Shown piece by piece: positions 48,687-61,099 of a stretch of 64,000 nt of DNA. The notes under the pieces were generated by a model, which saw only the letters and a program-made list of their open reading frames with translations, was not told the DNA's origin and searched no databases. Numbering within the stretch: the stretch's first letter is position 1; each line of letters begins with the position of its first letter. The DNA comes from Armigeres subalbatus (lineage: Eukaryota > Arthropoda > Insecta > Diptera > Culicidae). The translations under genes were made by a program, and so were the position numbers. The stretch is from NCBI RefSeq assembly GCF_024139115.2, contig NC_085141.1, positions 37,516,120 through 37,580,119 of the forward strand. The letters are read 5' to 3'.

Positions 48687-51600
48687 TTGAAACTTTGCAC
48701 AGTTTTTCAATTTCATCTAAATCGTCATTTTTCGATATCAAATCTTCATATTGAGTCACGACTAACTTTTCAAAAGGGTGTATGTGAAAATGGTTCAAAA
48801 ATATTTAAAAAGCTGCACAGCAAAAACGGAATGTTCGATTGTTATGATCTTTTCAGCAACGTTAGACAACTAAATGGTGATTCTTAAGAAAATGTGCACA
48901 GTAAAAAAATAATTTTTTGCCTTTAAAAATATCATTTTGTCACAAAACTCAAATATCTCAAAACCCTATCTTTTTTCGAACGTAATTTTTTTAGGGAAAA
49001 CGGTCCATTATATTAGCTGTCTACCATAAAAATTTGGTGATGGTAAACTAATAAACAAAAAAGTTATGACATTTCAAACATTTCACAATTTTCACATATA
49101 GTAAACAAAAAAAAATTTCCGTGTACTTATTTTTTTTTTCAAGAATCGCAGTTTGATGCTGATTTTATTGTTAAGGGCCTTGCGTGAGTTAAACAAGTTG
49201 TTTGTATGATATTCCATATTTATGTATTCATCGATATTATGTATATTATATGTATAAATATTATATGTATAAATAAATAAAAATGAATTAATATTATCCT
49301 AAGTATTAAATTAAATGTGGCAGTTACACAATGTTGTTATAGAAACTCTAAGAGTTTTGGGTTTGAATTTTGGTATGGGTTATGATATCATGAAAACAGT
49401 TTATTAATACTTATTTTTATTTATTTTTATTCAAATTTTTAAAATATCGAACACTTTTGAATTATTATCAGCACAGTTTGAGTATAGTTTTGCTTTAATT
49501 TTATTTTCCGACAATGGAATGAAACAGTGAAATTTTTGGGTTCCTTGGATCGTTTTCGCGTTATTAAATTGCTCGCTGAGCTCTGAAGCCTTTATTTCGT
49601 ACTCTTCAGTAGTAGTAAAACAAAATGATAGTTTGGTTAAATCTTTTTCTTTTCTACGATTTGCCCAATCAAAAAGTTCTTTCGCAGTTTTAATTGGATG
49701 CTCACGTTCTTTGGCTAAACTTGCTCTTGTGGCCATGCGCTTTATTGTTCCTCCAATAGCATCACAAGGACCTTTGCCATGTGATGTAGCAAAAAATGCC
49801 ATTCTGCATCAATTCCGTACATTGATTTAAATTGACATAGGCTCGAAAAATTCTTACGATTTTTGTACTGCGACGCTGCTCCATCAGACATGAAATATAT
49901 CTTTTTGACTTCTTTATGCTTATCAACGCGTAAAAAGGTAATCATTTTTTCAATGAACAAGTTTACGGATACTGAATCGTGTCTTAAATCTTCGGAAATT
50001 ATAATAAAACTTAAGTGTTCAATTTGCGTACTTCCATTAAAATAAATAACGAATGGATGAATTGTAGCTTGTTGTACGTTCCAGTGATGGGACTGCACTT
50101 CATCTTGCAATACAAAGCTGTAATTTTCAGAAAAATCACAAATGACTAAAATTCACCATTTTGTAATGTATTTTTCGTATTTTTAAAAAGCTGGATTGTT
50201 CTGTTTTAATGAAATCGTGAGGGATTAAACTTTCTAATTTCAAGCAAAAATATGACACAAACTCATCTACAGGTTTTACAATAGTTTCTATGTCACACCT
50301 ATCCGTGGTCACCCATTGCTCAAATGATAACTGATCAATATATTTTCTTCAAACTCAGCGAATAAAGTATTTTCCAATGATGAAGAATCTGGACAATCCG
50401 AACAAGATCGTAGATAGCAATTTGATGTTGTATTTTCACACAAAAGACTACCAGTTAACATTTTAATATCCTTTGTTAAATTGATTCTTTTCAAACTATG
50501 TAAAATAAGATTAATATTCTCATGGGTTGTGCACACACACATTATGTGTTCCTGAATTGGAAAGAAGCTTACATTGCCTTGGCCGAAGGCTTGCAAATGA
50601 GGAAAAACCTATTTTAATATTATCGTGAATTTCCTTGAAGCGTGTGTACGCTTCTTTCAAAGTCGTCATCATTAATCGTTTTGGATTGCTTGACGCTTTC
50701 CATCTTTTTTACTGATACATAATCTTTTTGACCAGGCATAGCTCGACTTACTTCATCATCTTCAAAATATTGAACTACTATTTCTTTTGTCTCATCTGTT
50801 AATGCAGTACTAGACCTAGTATTTTTGGTTGAAAGACAGTTATTCTTCAATTGTTTTGCCTCTTTTACTGTATTTCTATTGGTTTTGAACTCATCAATGG
50901 CATCCTGAATAGACCACGAACTTGGCAGCATCGACAAAATCAATAATTTTTCTTTCCTTGTCGTGGCTGCATTCGAGAACCTTTCCTTCATATTTATAAT
51001 TACCTCATCGTAGTCTGTATTTTCCACATCATCAGGTCCTAATTTGAAGAGGTTTCTTCGTACAGCTTCGTTTATTTCACGGTATTTTTCTCCGGGTAAT
51101 AAACGTAGTCCATCTTACTCCATTTAATCGGAGTCACTTTTATCCCAGCTATGCCCTCGTTAAAGCGTTCGATGTTGACCTTTTGGATACACTCATCTTC
51201 CGATTGATTTGTTGAAACAGATTTCGCTGATGGTACGGTGGCAAGGCTCTCAGCACTTAATACTTCTGGTAATTCCTCAGTTGTTGTCGATACATCTGGC
51301 AATTCCTCAGTTGCTGTCGTTTTCGAACTTCCTGCGCTATGCTCAACCGATGATATACAGATTGCTCTTTTGTCAACGTTTAGACGGCAGGACGTGCAAA
51401 TGCGTAAATTTGTATTCAATGTGGACATTGAGCATAACCAGTCGCTTTCAGTTTATCTATGGTGCTTTCGGTGAGATTTCGTAACTCTTTTGAACACACT
51501 ACAACAGTTGAGAAAGCGGCTACTCATGTTGTTCGTTATATTTCAATAAACAAAATCACTTTTAAGTTTTTACTGACTAGTTTGGTGTCATTTGCTTGAC

Positions 51601-52518
51601 TGAAGAAAAAATTACTATAAGATCTTTAACAACCTTAGTAGTAGTAATTTTTTGCTTTTTCGTGAGCATTGTCATGGTATGTACCTATCATGCATTTGTT
51701 GTTGTTGAAGATACCCGTTTCCTCCCGATCATAAAGTCTATTCTCTAAGAGGTATATTTTTTGCAGGTAAACTATAGACGTACACGTGTATATAAATCTT
51801 TGATTTTGCAGCTTTTGTCTTAAAAATAACATTTCTGATATGTTTCTATCAACGTTATTATCAACAGGTTTCAACACTATTAAAAGAATTTTTCGCCAGT
51901 CACGTGCAATGAAAATTATGACACTATCAATACTTTTGATCACAACACTGGCACTGGATCGTGTCTAAGTTTCTTATAGATGCTATGAATAATTAAATCA
52001 AAATATCATGAAAACAACTTGTTTAAATCACGTCCCTTAACAATAAAATCTGCATCAAACTGCAATTCTCGAAATAACTAACACAGAAAAAAAATTTTTT
52101 TTACTAAATGTGAAAATTGTGAAATGTTTGAAATGTCATAACTTTTTTGTTTATTAGTTTACCATCACCAAATTTTTATGGTAGATAGCTAATATAATGG
52201 ACCGTTTTCCTAAAAAATTACGTTCGAAAAAAGATAGGGTTTTGAGATATTTGAGTTTTTGTGACAAAATGATATTTTTAAAGGCAAAAAATTTTTTTTA
52301 CTGTGCACATTTTCTTAAGAATCACCATTTAGTTGTCTAACTTTGCTGAAAAATCATAACAATCGAACATTCCGTTTTTGCTGTGCAGCTTTTTAAATAT
52401 TTTTGAACCATTTTCACATACACCCTTTTGAAAAGTTAGTCGTGACTCAATATGAAGATTTGATATCGAAAATGACGATTTAGATGAAATTGAAAAGCTG
52501 TGCAGAGTTTCAAATATT
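48687..52518 (-). mobile_element. 3.8-kb DNA transposon with about 510-bp terminal inverted repeats
   Basis: 48690-49203 and 52012-52516 are inverted copies of each other, about 90% alike. Shared words include TTTGCACAG, CACGACTAACTTTTCAAAAG, TTTTTTCGAACGTAATTTTT and TTTGGTGATGGTAAACTAAT. Between them a single minus-strand gene is recognisable in frameshifted pieces. Exact ends and target duplication could not be fixed because the outermost bases have diverged. Confidence 0.8.
49431..51428 (-). pseudogene. Transposase-like gene of unidentified family, frameshifted
   Basis: Fragments in order: 51428-51072 (short Cys pair CTSC, then Ser/Thr-rich), 51090-50620 (EKYREINEAVRRNLFKLGP, then KLLILSMLPSSWSI), 50645-50309 (FSSFASLRPRQCKLLSNSG and THNVCVCTTHENINLIL), 50110-49742 (YFMSDGAASQYKNRKNFSSL, AEWHF) and 49802-49431 (FFATSHGKGPCDAIGGTIKR). 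The acidic residue in MSDGAASQYKN and the HGKGPCD block look like parts of a DDE-type catalytic core. One break near 49797 is a single missing T in a T run; others are near 51085 and 50630. Similar proteins are, from memory, uncharacterised insect and cnidarian transposon products; the superfamily name is not known to me. Confidence 0.65.
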
Positions 52519-55500
52519 TTCGAAATGGTCGCTCAGGATCGACTGACATGCTCCCGTGGAATGCCTCAAAAACATAATGCTGCCATTATGCAATCCATCG
52601 CTTTAGAAAGTGTTTCATTTTTTATCTTTCTCTTGTATTTGCATACTATTTTAATGCATTGTTCTAACATCCCGTGTAATTATTTCTTTCTCATCAGTGT
52701 GCTTTATAATACCTACCAAATCAACCCATAATAATACCCGAATGAAAACCATCCGGCAGTACGAAGCGAACTGGAAAAAGTCCTACTGAAGTTTCGTTGT
52801 TCGACCAACAAGGTTTCCCATTGCTTACCGAATACGCGCGTATTCCGATACAGTGCTGGAATAAAAATAGATCACATTGGACTATTTTTTTAAAATTTTG
52901 AACATTTAATGAATGGCGCTCATTCAATAAACTAATCTTCAAAAGTTAGATGAAAACATAACGATCTATAATACTACTCATAGTAGGACGTTTCTTTTGT
53001 AGACACCTCCAGAAGGTCGTTTTCGTCAGAGCGAGTGTGCCCGTTTTCGGCGGCAGCACTGTAAGTAAACCTATTTGCGCGGAAAATTCCAAATTTGCAA
53101 TGAGCCATACCGGAGCGCAGAGCGGGATGTGATTGCTGCTTGCTCGAGCGGTACGAGAGGTGGAATTCCAAATTAATGGCATATTGGAAAAGTTTTCTTT
53201 AAAAGCGGGAACGAGCGAGACCGACGACGACGGTCTTCGCTTGCTTTTAATTCACGGTGTTCCCTATGACAATTACATGGGGCTCCTGTTTTCGTGCTTC
53301 TAATTCGGTCGTTTGGTGGCTTGTTGAACATGTTAAGTAGGAAAGAATTCGGCTGAAATTGGAATTTATTCGAGTTGTTCTTTTATTTCCACCTAGGGCG
53401 AATATTTGAACAACGCGAGAGAGCAAATTTTGATGTCAACGATTGTTGCGATTCCGTACAAGTCTTATTATGATCATTCACTCGATTAAAGTAAATGATT
53501 TATGGAGGCAAAATTGTAACAACAGGCTAACTGCTAAAGTTATACACTCATTTCAAGTAAGCATTTTTCCATTATAGAGAGAAGAATTTAAGTTAGAAAT
53601 TAAAAAAAGAGGGGAGGTCAACTTGACCAATTTAAGAAAATTTAGAAAGGTAACACCTTTCCACCTCACTGTAACAAGTTCATCTCATCTCTCATTAAAA
53701 CATATAGCACTAATTTCGTTGACCCTTTTGGCTAACATGTGTGCTTCATGCTTCAACTTCTGAAGCAAAAATACAAAAATAATAAACAATTCAAATTGTA
53801 TTTCAATTCTTTGTTTTTGATAGGATGAATATAGGAACAGTTACCCATTTTCTCTATATTTAAATATGCGTTTGCATTTCCTTTGAGGCACTATAGCAAG
53901 CCAGCGGGATCACCAATTTACATGGTTTATGCACACGGCCGTGTAAAAACAGAATCGGGTGTATTTGGCAAGTGTAATAATAAAAAAAATCGAAAAGTCC
54001 TGAGAAGGGGGGAATGTGTGGCAGTGAAATAGCACTTGCCGTTTACTATGTAAGTAAATATTCAATGGCTTTGAAACCATCGAAGTAGGCCTGATACCAA
54101 TAATCGAATAAACAATAATCGAAGCAGTCGTTGCACGTGGATGTCAGTCACATGTGCTGCACCATCGAAGGTAAATGGTTTTCCTGGAGACTCCCGCTTG
54201 TATATTAACAAAATAAACTCCACACGCGGTACAATATTTTGTGTGTGTATATTGTTTTGTGAAGGCATTTTGTTACGCAAATCATCAGCAAATTAATTTA
54301 GTTCGAGGTTATAGACTTGAAGCTGAACAGATGTGAATAAATAGGTTAACGCAAGTGAAATTTTTCTAGTCTCGAGCACGTTTGAACTAAGCGCCACATT
54401 GAATCAAGTTGCTAAAAACCATCACGCTAGAATATCTATGCTAGAACTCCATTAAACAACACCTTTTAAAATTAAGCCGCTGAAGTGAGTTTTTGACAAA
54501 CTGAAAAATGATTGAATCCATATTGTTACTAGATGGTCGAAACAGGGCGAAACCCTCTTTGCTGGGAGTTGGTATCTGGTATTGCGTATCTCCTTTCGAC
54601 AGCTCTTTCGTATGAAAGTTTGCATGGTTTTCTGTTTCGAGTCGAGGTGCGCAATGCCACCCCTTTTCATCGAAATCGAACATCGTCGTCGAAGGAAATG
54701 GAGACGCAGGGTCTGCAGTGAAACAGTCAACGAATGTAGTGAAACAAAAACTAGTCGCAAATCGTGGAGCAAGGGGCAGAACAAAGAGTGTTCTGATTCG
54801 GAGAATTCAGTTATTTGAAGTTGGCATTTAAAAGATTAGTTGTTTTTTTTTTTATTTTTATTAGCGTAACTAGCACTGTTCATGTCTGTTTAGTCATGCA
54901 GACTTAAGAGAATAACGGCGATAAATTGAATTTCGCAACCAAATTAACATTTTGAGTTTTTTTTATCGAACTCAAATTGCAGGTCGGGAAATTTGGAAGG
55001 AAAAGTATTTTCCCCTTGAAGATGACATTTTAGCAACAAAGTATCTGCAGCAAAGTCAAAACTCATAGTTTAAGCTTTATTTGGAATTGCAATAGTGTGG
55101 TCCCACTACATTTTGAGATAAATAGTAGTTTGTGCAACAAGTTGCAAAAAGATGATTTTTTCAGCACGAGTTGTACGTTACGAGTTTTGGAACGAGTTGC
55201 ACACGCTATTTTTTGCAATGACGAAAAATGGACTTTAATTTGCTAAATCTGTACCAAAATTGTAGTTCAATTTTCTCCACATGATCATTCTTGCCAATAA
55301 ATTATGTTGCTGCGGAGAAGAATCAGATTCCATGTTACCGTGCCACATTGCAAAGTTCAATGAGCCGTGAAGCGATAGATGTACTTGCCTTTGGAAATTT
55401 TGGATGTCATGACCGCCAAACTATTTAATTTATTACGGGGCGCATAGAATACACTACCTACTTGAGCACTTACCCAAGCTAATTTAGCAAAATGTAGTCA

Positions 55501-56570
55501 CGTAACGACTGTTCTGGTGTTGGTTTTTCATTATAGCACCCAAATGAGTGTTATAATGAATATTATGCAACCCATTTGAGTTGCATAATGTTCATTAAAG
55601 CATCCATTTCGTTGGTATGGAAAAGTAGGCCGTTTTATCACTCAAAGACGAACTGTAAACCAGATATTATGATCAGGAATTGCAAAAAAGTCCTTTTTAA
55701 TATTGAGACACTTTGCAGTATAAATTATTGTTATAATAATTATGATTATGATCTAAGCGATTCGTCTTGGGATCCGTAAGGTTATCCAACTAGCTGCTGA
55801 AGTTGACTGGGAAAGGTAAAACAAACTGTGGAATAAAACTTTAGTCAGTAGATGAGAAAAAAAAAACAATAGCACGGAAATTGATCTAAAGTGCGGTGCT
55901 GCAAATAGTTCAGTATGTGACAATGGGTAACCAACTCTAAACTTTCGACAGTATCCAGAAATACTAACAAATACTAGCGAAAAACTACGTCGTATCTATG
56001 GAAAATTGATCGAAGACCCTTGGTTGGGAAAGCATGAAACATATCACTTCCTAGACAATACAGTCCACCTCGTTTCCGAATAGACATAATTTCTGTCTCC
56101 TTTAAATTCTTTATAAATCACTGAACAATTATTCCTATTACTAATACTTTTTGAACAATATTTAGGGCTTCATTTTGAATTTGATGACATTATAAATATA
56201 AAATGCGGTTTGAAAGTTTTCTAGAATGTGCAAGAGGTGGGAATCAAGTGTTTCCAAAACGGAAGAGCTCTGTGTTTTAATAAATAACTGACAAACGCCA
56301 TAACAACCTAACTAGCAACCGTAACTTTGTTTGAGGAAAATCATCATCAAAGTTTCCCCGAAAATGATAATTCCCCGAATATGACATTTCCGCGAAACTA
56401 ACAATTCCTCGAAAATGACACTTCTCCAAATATGCCAGTTTCGGAAAACATTTTTTTCTCGGTAATATCATTTCATAGAATATAACAAGAATTTATTTAC
56501 CGGAATTCATGTTTATATAAGTGATATCTACCTTCTTTTAATCATTGAATGTGCTTCAAGGACACTCTCC
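52519..56570. other. LpR 5' region or intron, mostly unrecognised
   Basis: AT-rich DNA. Short frames such as 53182-52946 (minus) have no domain. The only named content is the Helitron fragment at 55750-55920. Confidence 0.35.
55745..55925 (+). mobile_element. Helitron fragment
   Basis: Shares CGATTCGT-TTGGGATCC and CACGGAAATTGATCTA...GCTGCAAATAGTTCAGTATG with the Helitron at 21900-30067, in the same order, without the P element. The terminal CTAG hairpin is missing. Confidence 0.65.
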
Positions 56571-56577
56571 ACGGAAT

Positions 56578-56765
56578 CCAAGTTTCAAAGTGCTCGCGTT
56601 TTCGGGGCACACCACTTAAAACGGAGGCGGCGCACATCTCCTTTTGATTTAGCTTTGCTACGTCGCAGCATGCGTGAAAAATTAAAATAACAGTTGTGCG
56701 TTGCTTCCGTATCGAGTGGTGTCCCCGAAAACGCGAGCACTTTGAAACTTGGATTCCGTAAGGAG
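56578..56765. mobile_element. MITE, about 188 bp
   Basis: Left ACGGAATCCAAGTTTCAAAG...GCGTTTTCGGGG is inverted at the right end with about 45 bp matching. GC-richer than its surroundings; non-coding. Confidence 0.75.
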
Positions 56766-57255
56766 TTACCTTAAATAATCTTTTAATCTTTGTGCTTTAA
56801 ACAATCTTTTAACAAAACCAACAGGTTTTAACGAAATCAAGTTGGCAATTCCAACAGCTAGCATCCAATAATAATGTTAGGACAACCCAAAAGAATATAT
56901 ATTTTTGTTTTATTTTCATCGAAATTATGACTTTTACAAAGTGATATGGCGTCTGTTGAGTTATCGATGCCTAGGACGTGCCTCCAGCTTCCAGAAGCAG
57001 TGATTTGCCACTCGATTGCCAACGATTTTTTTTTCAGCGACATGGTGAAGCTGACAACCAGTGAATAACAATAGTTGAATCCCTCCAGAAAAATACACTG
57101 GCTTGGTTTCGAAGACTGGTATCCACCTTTTCGAACAAGTGGCTTAGCGCACTTCAAAGCTCTAAACGAGGTAGTCGAATAGTGGGCTCAAGTTTGTTAG
57201 TCCCCGTAGGCGCAACCTTCGAATTTGCTGTAAGTAAGTACACTGAGACGTTTCC

Positions 57256-58193
57256 ATAACGGGCTTGGTAGTCATATCTGCCTCATACGCAGGAGGTCGT
57301 GGGTTCAATCCCAGGTCCGTTCCATACTTCTACTTTGTATCTTCTTCTTCTTCTTCTTCTTCTTATTGGCATTACATCCCCACACTGGGACAGAGCCGCC
57401 TCGCAACTTAGTGTTCATTAAGCACTTCCACAGTTATTAACTGCGAGGTTTCTAAGCCAGGTTACCATTTTTGCATTCGTATATCATGAGGCTAACACGA
57501 TTATACTTTTATGCCCAGGGAAGTCGAGACAATTTCCAATCCGAAAATTGCCTAGACCGGCACTGGGAATCGAACCCAGCCGCCCTCAGCATGGTCTTGC
57601 TTTGTAGCCGCGCATCTTACTTCATGGCTAAGGAGGGCCCCTACTTTGTATCTTTCTCTATATTTCATGTTCTAGCAATCGCTAGAACTGGAAATGGACT
57701 TACCAGTTGGATTGGTATAGGAATAGTAATGGACCATACCGTTTCCATTACTATTCCTATACCTTCAACTTGAGTATTCTAGCAGTATTCTGCTAGAAAT
57801 GGAAATGAACTATAAAAAAAACAGCTCATTTCCAATTAGAAAATCCATCCTATCTATCACATTGGCAGCTCATTAACCAAGACGGACCTCTGCCTCTCGA
57901 ACGTAACCCAAAAAAAAATCTAACAAATTCCGCATGAACTCGTGGCAAGTGCAGAGGTATATTCGGCTTGCAGTGGGCGATTATTGCATCAACATTTCCT
58001 ACATTGACTTGCATTCTGACGTGACGTGACAGGCGCCAGTATGACCTTGCAAATGAGATCACCAGTTCTTGTACATTGAAGATGTGTGCTAGTCCCAAGC
58101 AAACATCTGTTGGTTCCTGTGCAAGAACAGCTGATCTGGTCATAATGGAGTAGCAACTACGAGCAGTCAATCAAGCTCAAGCTCGAGCTCAAG
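57256..58193 (+). mobile_element. tRNA-headed retroinsertion in BEL/Pao, carrying a nested SINE
   Basis: GTACACYGAGACGTTTCC (18 bp, one difference) flanks it at 57238-57255 and 58194-58211, and removing it rejoins the BEL reading. The head GGGCTTGGTAGTCATATCTG ... GGTCGTGGGTTCAATCCC is tRNA-like; the tail is CAAGCTCAAGCTCGAGCTCA. Without the nested SINE it is about 627 bp, long for a SINE. The inverted repeat TTGGTATAGGAATAGTAATG near 57712-57770 lies inside. Confidence 0.65.
57344..57641 (-). mobile_element. Feilai-like SINE, second copy
   Basis: Inverted copy of the element at 38097-38391 with (CTT)n at the left edge and box B GGTTCGATTCC on the minus strand. Target duplication TACTTTGTATCTT lies at 57331-57343 and 57642-57654. 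It inserted into the tRNA-headed element. Confidence 0.82.
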
Positions 58194-60987
58194 GTACACC
58201 GAGACGTTTCCGATAGCATAAACTGTGCGGATATAGACGCATGCACCGTATGCACATTTAGGATGCATCACTGAACCCATGCGGCTCAACGTTGACTGAA
58301 TTTCCCCAAGGTACCACCCACCGCGGGATAGTGAAGATGTCGAGAACTAAGAGATCTCTTCGAAATGACTTCCAGAATTGCTGTTCCCGATTGTTCAGCA
58401 GATTGTACCAAGATACCTTCGCTTTCCACAGCATAAACATTTGCATAAATAGTTTTGAGCGTAGCACGAGTGGCCTCAATAAGCCAAGAGGGTCGAATAG
58501 GCGTGCTGCTTCAGAAAGCACCAACCGCTTGGCTATCACATTTTTAAGCGGAATACGTCTTTGACTGGCTGCCAAAGCAGCCCCAAAGTTTTCACAGGTG
58601 CGGTAAAAGAATCGAGTTTCCAAATGGAGCTGACGCTGTTCCATAAGTAACCGTCAGCAGTTCGCATGTTTGTAGCGGACCTGATGGAGAAGGTCGGAAC
58701 ACAATGCGTTGCACGGGACGATCGGCCGGAGACACCAGCACTTGATGGTACATTTTCTGCAAATCAGTCACAATAACAAAGCGAGGTAGTCTAAATCGTA
58801 GAATGATGCTGTACAATTCGTTTTGTACAACTGACCCACCATTAGCGCATCGTTTAACGACACGCCAGTGTCAGTGGAGCATGATGCGTCGAAAACGACG
58901 CGGAGTTTCGTCGTTACATTCTCTGGATGCACGATGCAATGGTGCGGCATGTAGTAGGATTTCTCTCCGGGTTTGTCAATTTCAGAGCTAGTATCGATCG
59001 GAGCCATATGTCCCAGCTGAACGTACTCCAGCATGAAGGCTGCATATTTCTCTAAAAGCGAAGGATTCGCGTGAAGCCGTCTTTCCAGGAACAGGAAACG
59101 GCGATGGTACGAGATTCTCCCAATTTGTCCAGAACATCTGACTTTTTCGGCAATGAAACCACAAACCTCCCAGTACAATCTCAGGGTTTTGGTTCGTTCG
59201 AGTGGTATGACTCCACTTCCCCGAAACCGAGCAAGCTGGTTTTCAAAATCGGCGTTACTGCAAACAAGTGTCGTGGTGATCGTCGGCGATTTTGAGAACA
59301 GCAGTGGAGAGAAAAATCAGACTACTGTCGGCAATTGCAGATGCAGGAAGAGCAACTGGCTGGGAAGTGGATGGGTCAACAGAGGGCGCGCTGGTGGAGC
59401 TTTGCGATTGTGAAGCAGATGAATTGTTCATCTTGGCGATTGAGGGCTGACTTTGTGGAATTGTGAATGCTCTTGTCCTTGGTTGGAACCGTTGGTTGCT
59501 GGGCGCAAGTTTAGCATCCTATGGTGCCTTTGACCGCAAACACGACAAACTAAGCTAGGACAAGGCCGTACCAAGTGGGAGAGGAAAGACAATTCAGACA
59601 TAAGCCAGCTTTCTTGACTGATTCCAGTCTTTGGGAAGGATTCATGTTGTTGAAGGAGTCTTATTTTAACGGAGAGGGAAAGGATTTTGGACAGTGTGGA
59701 CACATTTTTTGCTGAGCTGTGATGGTTGTTAGCGTAGAGCCAACTTTTCCTTTGACCGTTGTTTTAACATGGTCTTGGCGCGAGTCCAATCCTCGAGATT
59801 TCATGAATGCCAGAGGTTGTAACATTGCAAGATGGTCCTGCAGAAACTTCATCAAGTCCTCGTACTTTGGTGTTTCACGAGAGTTGTGAGCACGCTCCCA
59901 ATGCCTTTGTGTGTCAGCATCAAAACGTGTATAGAGCATATGCGCTAGTAAGTGAGACCATTCGGTTGTATTCAGTCCAATTTTCCGCAGCTGCAAAGGT
60001 TTTGTTAATACGAGTCGATGAGAGCAACTAGTGCTTCATACGACTCACGCCTTATTGACTCAGCATTCAACGAAGTGGCCATGAGCGTTCGAGCGATGAT
60101 TTTTTGTTCTCGAACTGTTGTTGCTCCAGAAGTTGCCATGCCACGTCGAAGTTGGCCCCTGTTACTTCGATAGATTCTACCAACGTTCTTGTCTTTTTGG
60201 TTAATACTGAGAGAAGATAGTGAAACTTTTCCAATGACGAAAGCGAAGCGTCTTTGCCAATCATGCTCTGGAAGGCGTCGCAAAAGATCAACCAATCTGT
60301 CACACAACCGTCAAAGGAAGGAATTTTGAAAACAGGGAGGTGAACTCGGAAGTTCGGAGGTTGGCAGGGCGGAGTGGAAGACGAAGCTGCAGTTGTCGGA
60401 GTGTCTCTGTGAGAAGTGAGAAAATCCATCACATCAAAGTATCGATTCTCGAAATCCAACCGAATTTTTGTGGTCCATCTTTGAAGTCCTTTTTGTGCTG
60501 CTTCTCCTTATCTTCCTCGGTAGAAGATTTCGATAGGTCTTGCTCCTATTTCGCTTCAATTTTCGCACGATTATTCCGAAACTCTTAGAACAGCGTTTCT
60601 AAATGATCCAGACGTGAGCCCGTTCTCTCTTTATCTCGTGGAGCTTTGAAATTGGCCAAAAAGGCCTCTATGTTGGCCATAGAGTCCACAAAACCCCGCT
60701 CTATCTTGAACAATTCGCGTAGTGATGCCATATTTCATTCAATTCCAGATATTGTTCCAAATCGCAAACCCAATCAAATTCCAAAAATCGTAGCGTAGTC
60801 AAATTGCCCATAAAACCGTTAAATCGCAAACAAATTGCCTACGTACTAGAGTGAAACTCGCATGTAAATGATATTTCGCTTCAGAAATGATCGCACCTTG
60901 CTGGTTGAGTGTACTCACGCTACCCTCTATTGTTTGCCGACCCAAGCCAAGCCAGATTCAATAGGTACCGGAGGAAGGTGGTCTTGG

Positions 60988-61097
60988 AAACGATGAACTT
61001 TTATATAATTTTCGGCTGATTTATATGTAGCTGATTTGTGTATTTTGGGTTTTTTGATCGAATCGCATCAGCCGAAACCTATATAAAAGTTCATTTA
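60988..61097. mobile_element. Small MITE, about 110 bp
   Basis: ATGAACTTTTATATAATTTT...CGGCTGAT and its inverse ATCAGCCG...TATAAAAGTTCAT bracket about 55 bp. Lies just upstream (in transcription sense) of the BEL Gag start. Confidence 0.6.
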
Positions 61098-61099
61098 AT

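Larger units (their letters stand above)
56930..60731 (-). mobile_element. BEL/Pao-type LTR retrotransposon remnant
   Basis: Minus strand, in order: Gag start MASLRELFKIERGFVD at 60731, then FKIPSFDGCVTDWLIF, WERAHNSRETPKYEDLMKFL, CPHC of a zinc knuckle region, RT pieces (TTKLRVVFDASCSTDTGVSL, VIVTDLQKMYHQVLVSP), ARLFDPLGLLRPLV, the RNase H start HGFSDAS, and after the 57256-58193 insertion WRHVLGIDNSTDAISL. Stops and frame changes are frequent (for example TAA near 60585). The YLDD box, integrase and LTRs were not found. Non-functional. Confidence 0.85.

Noticed and set aside
52946..53182. Histone-like pseudogene on the minus strand
   Set aside because: A faint resemblance to an H2A-like stretch (SRTARAS) could not be extended in any frame.
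54452..54784. 110-codon minus-strand frame
   Set aside because: Overlaps other open frames on both strands, with no domain or composition signal.
57256..57325. Functional tRNA gene
   Set aside because: Box A is poor and it is the head of an inserted element inside a BEL/Pao relic.
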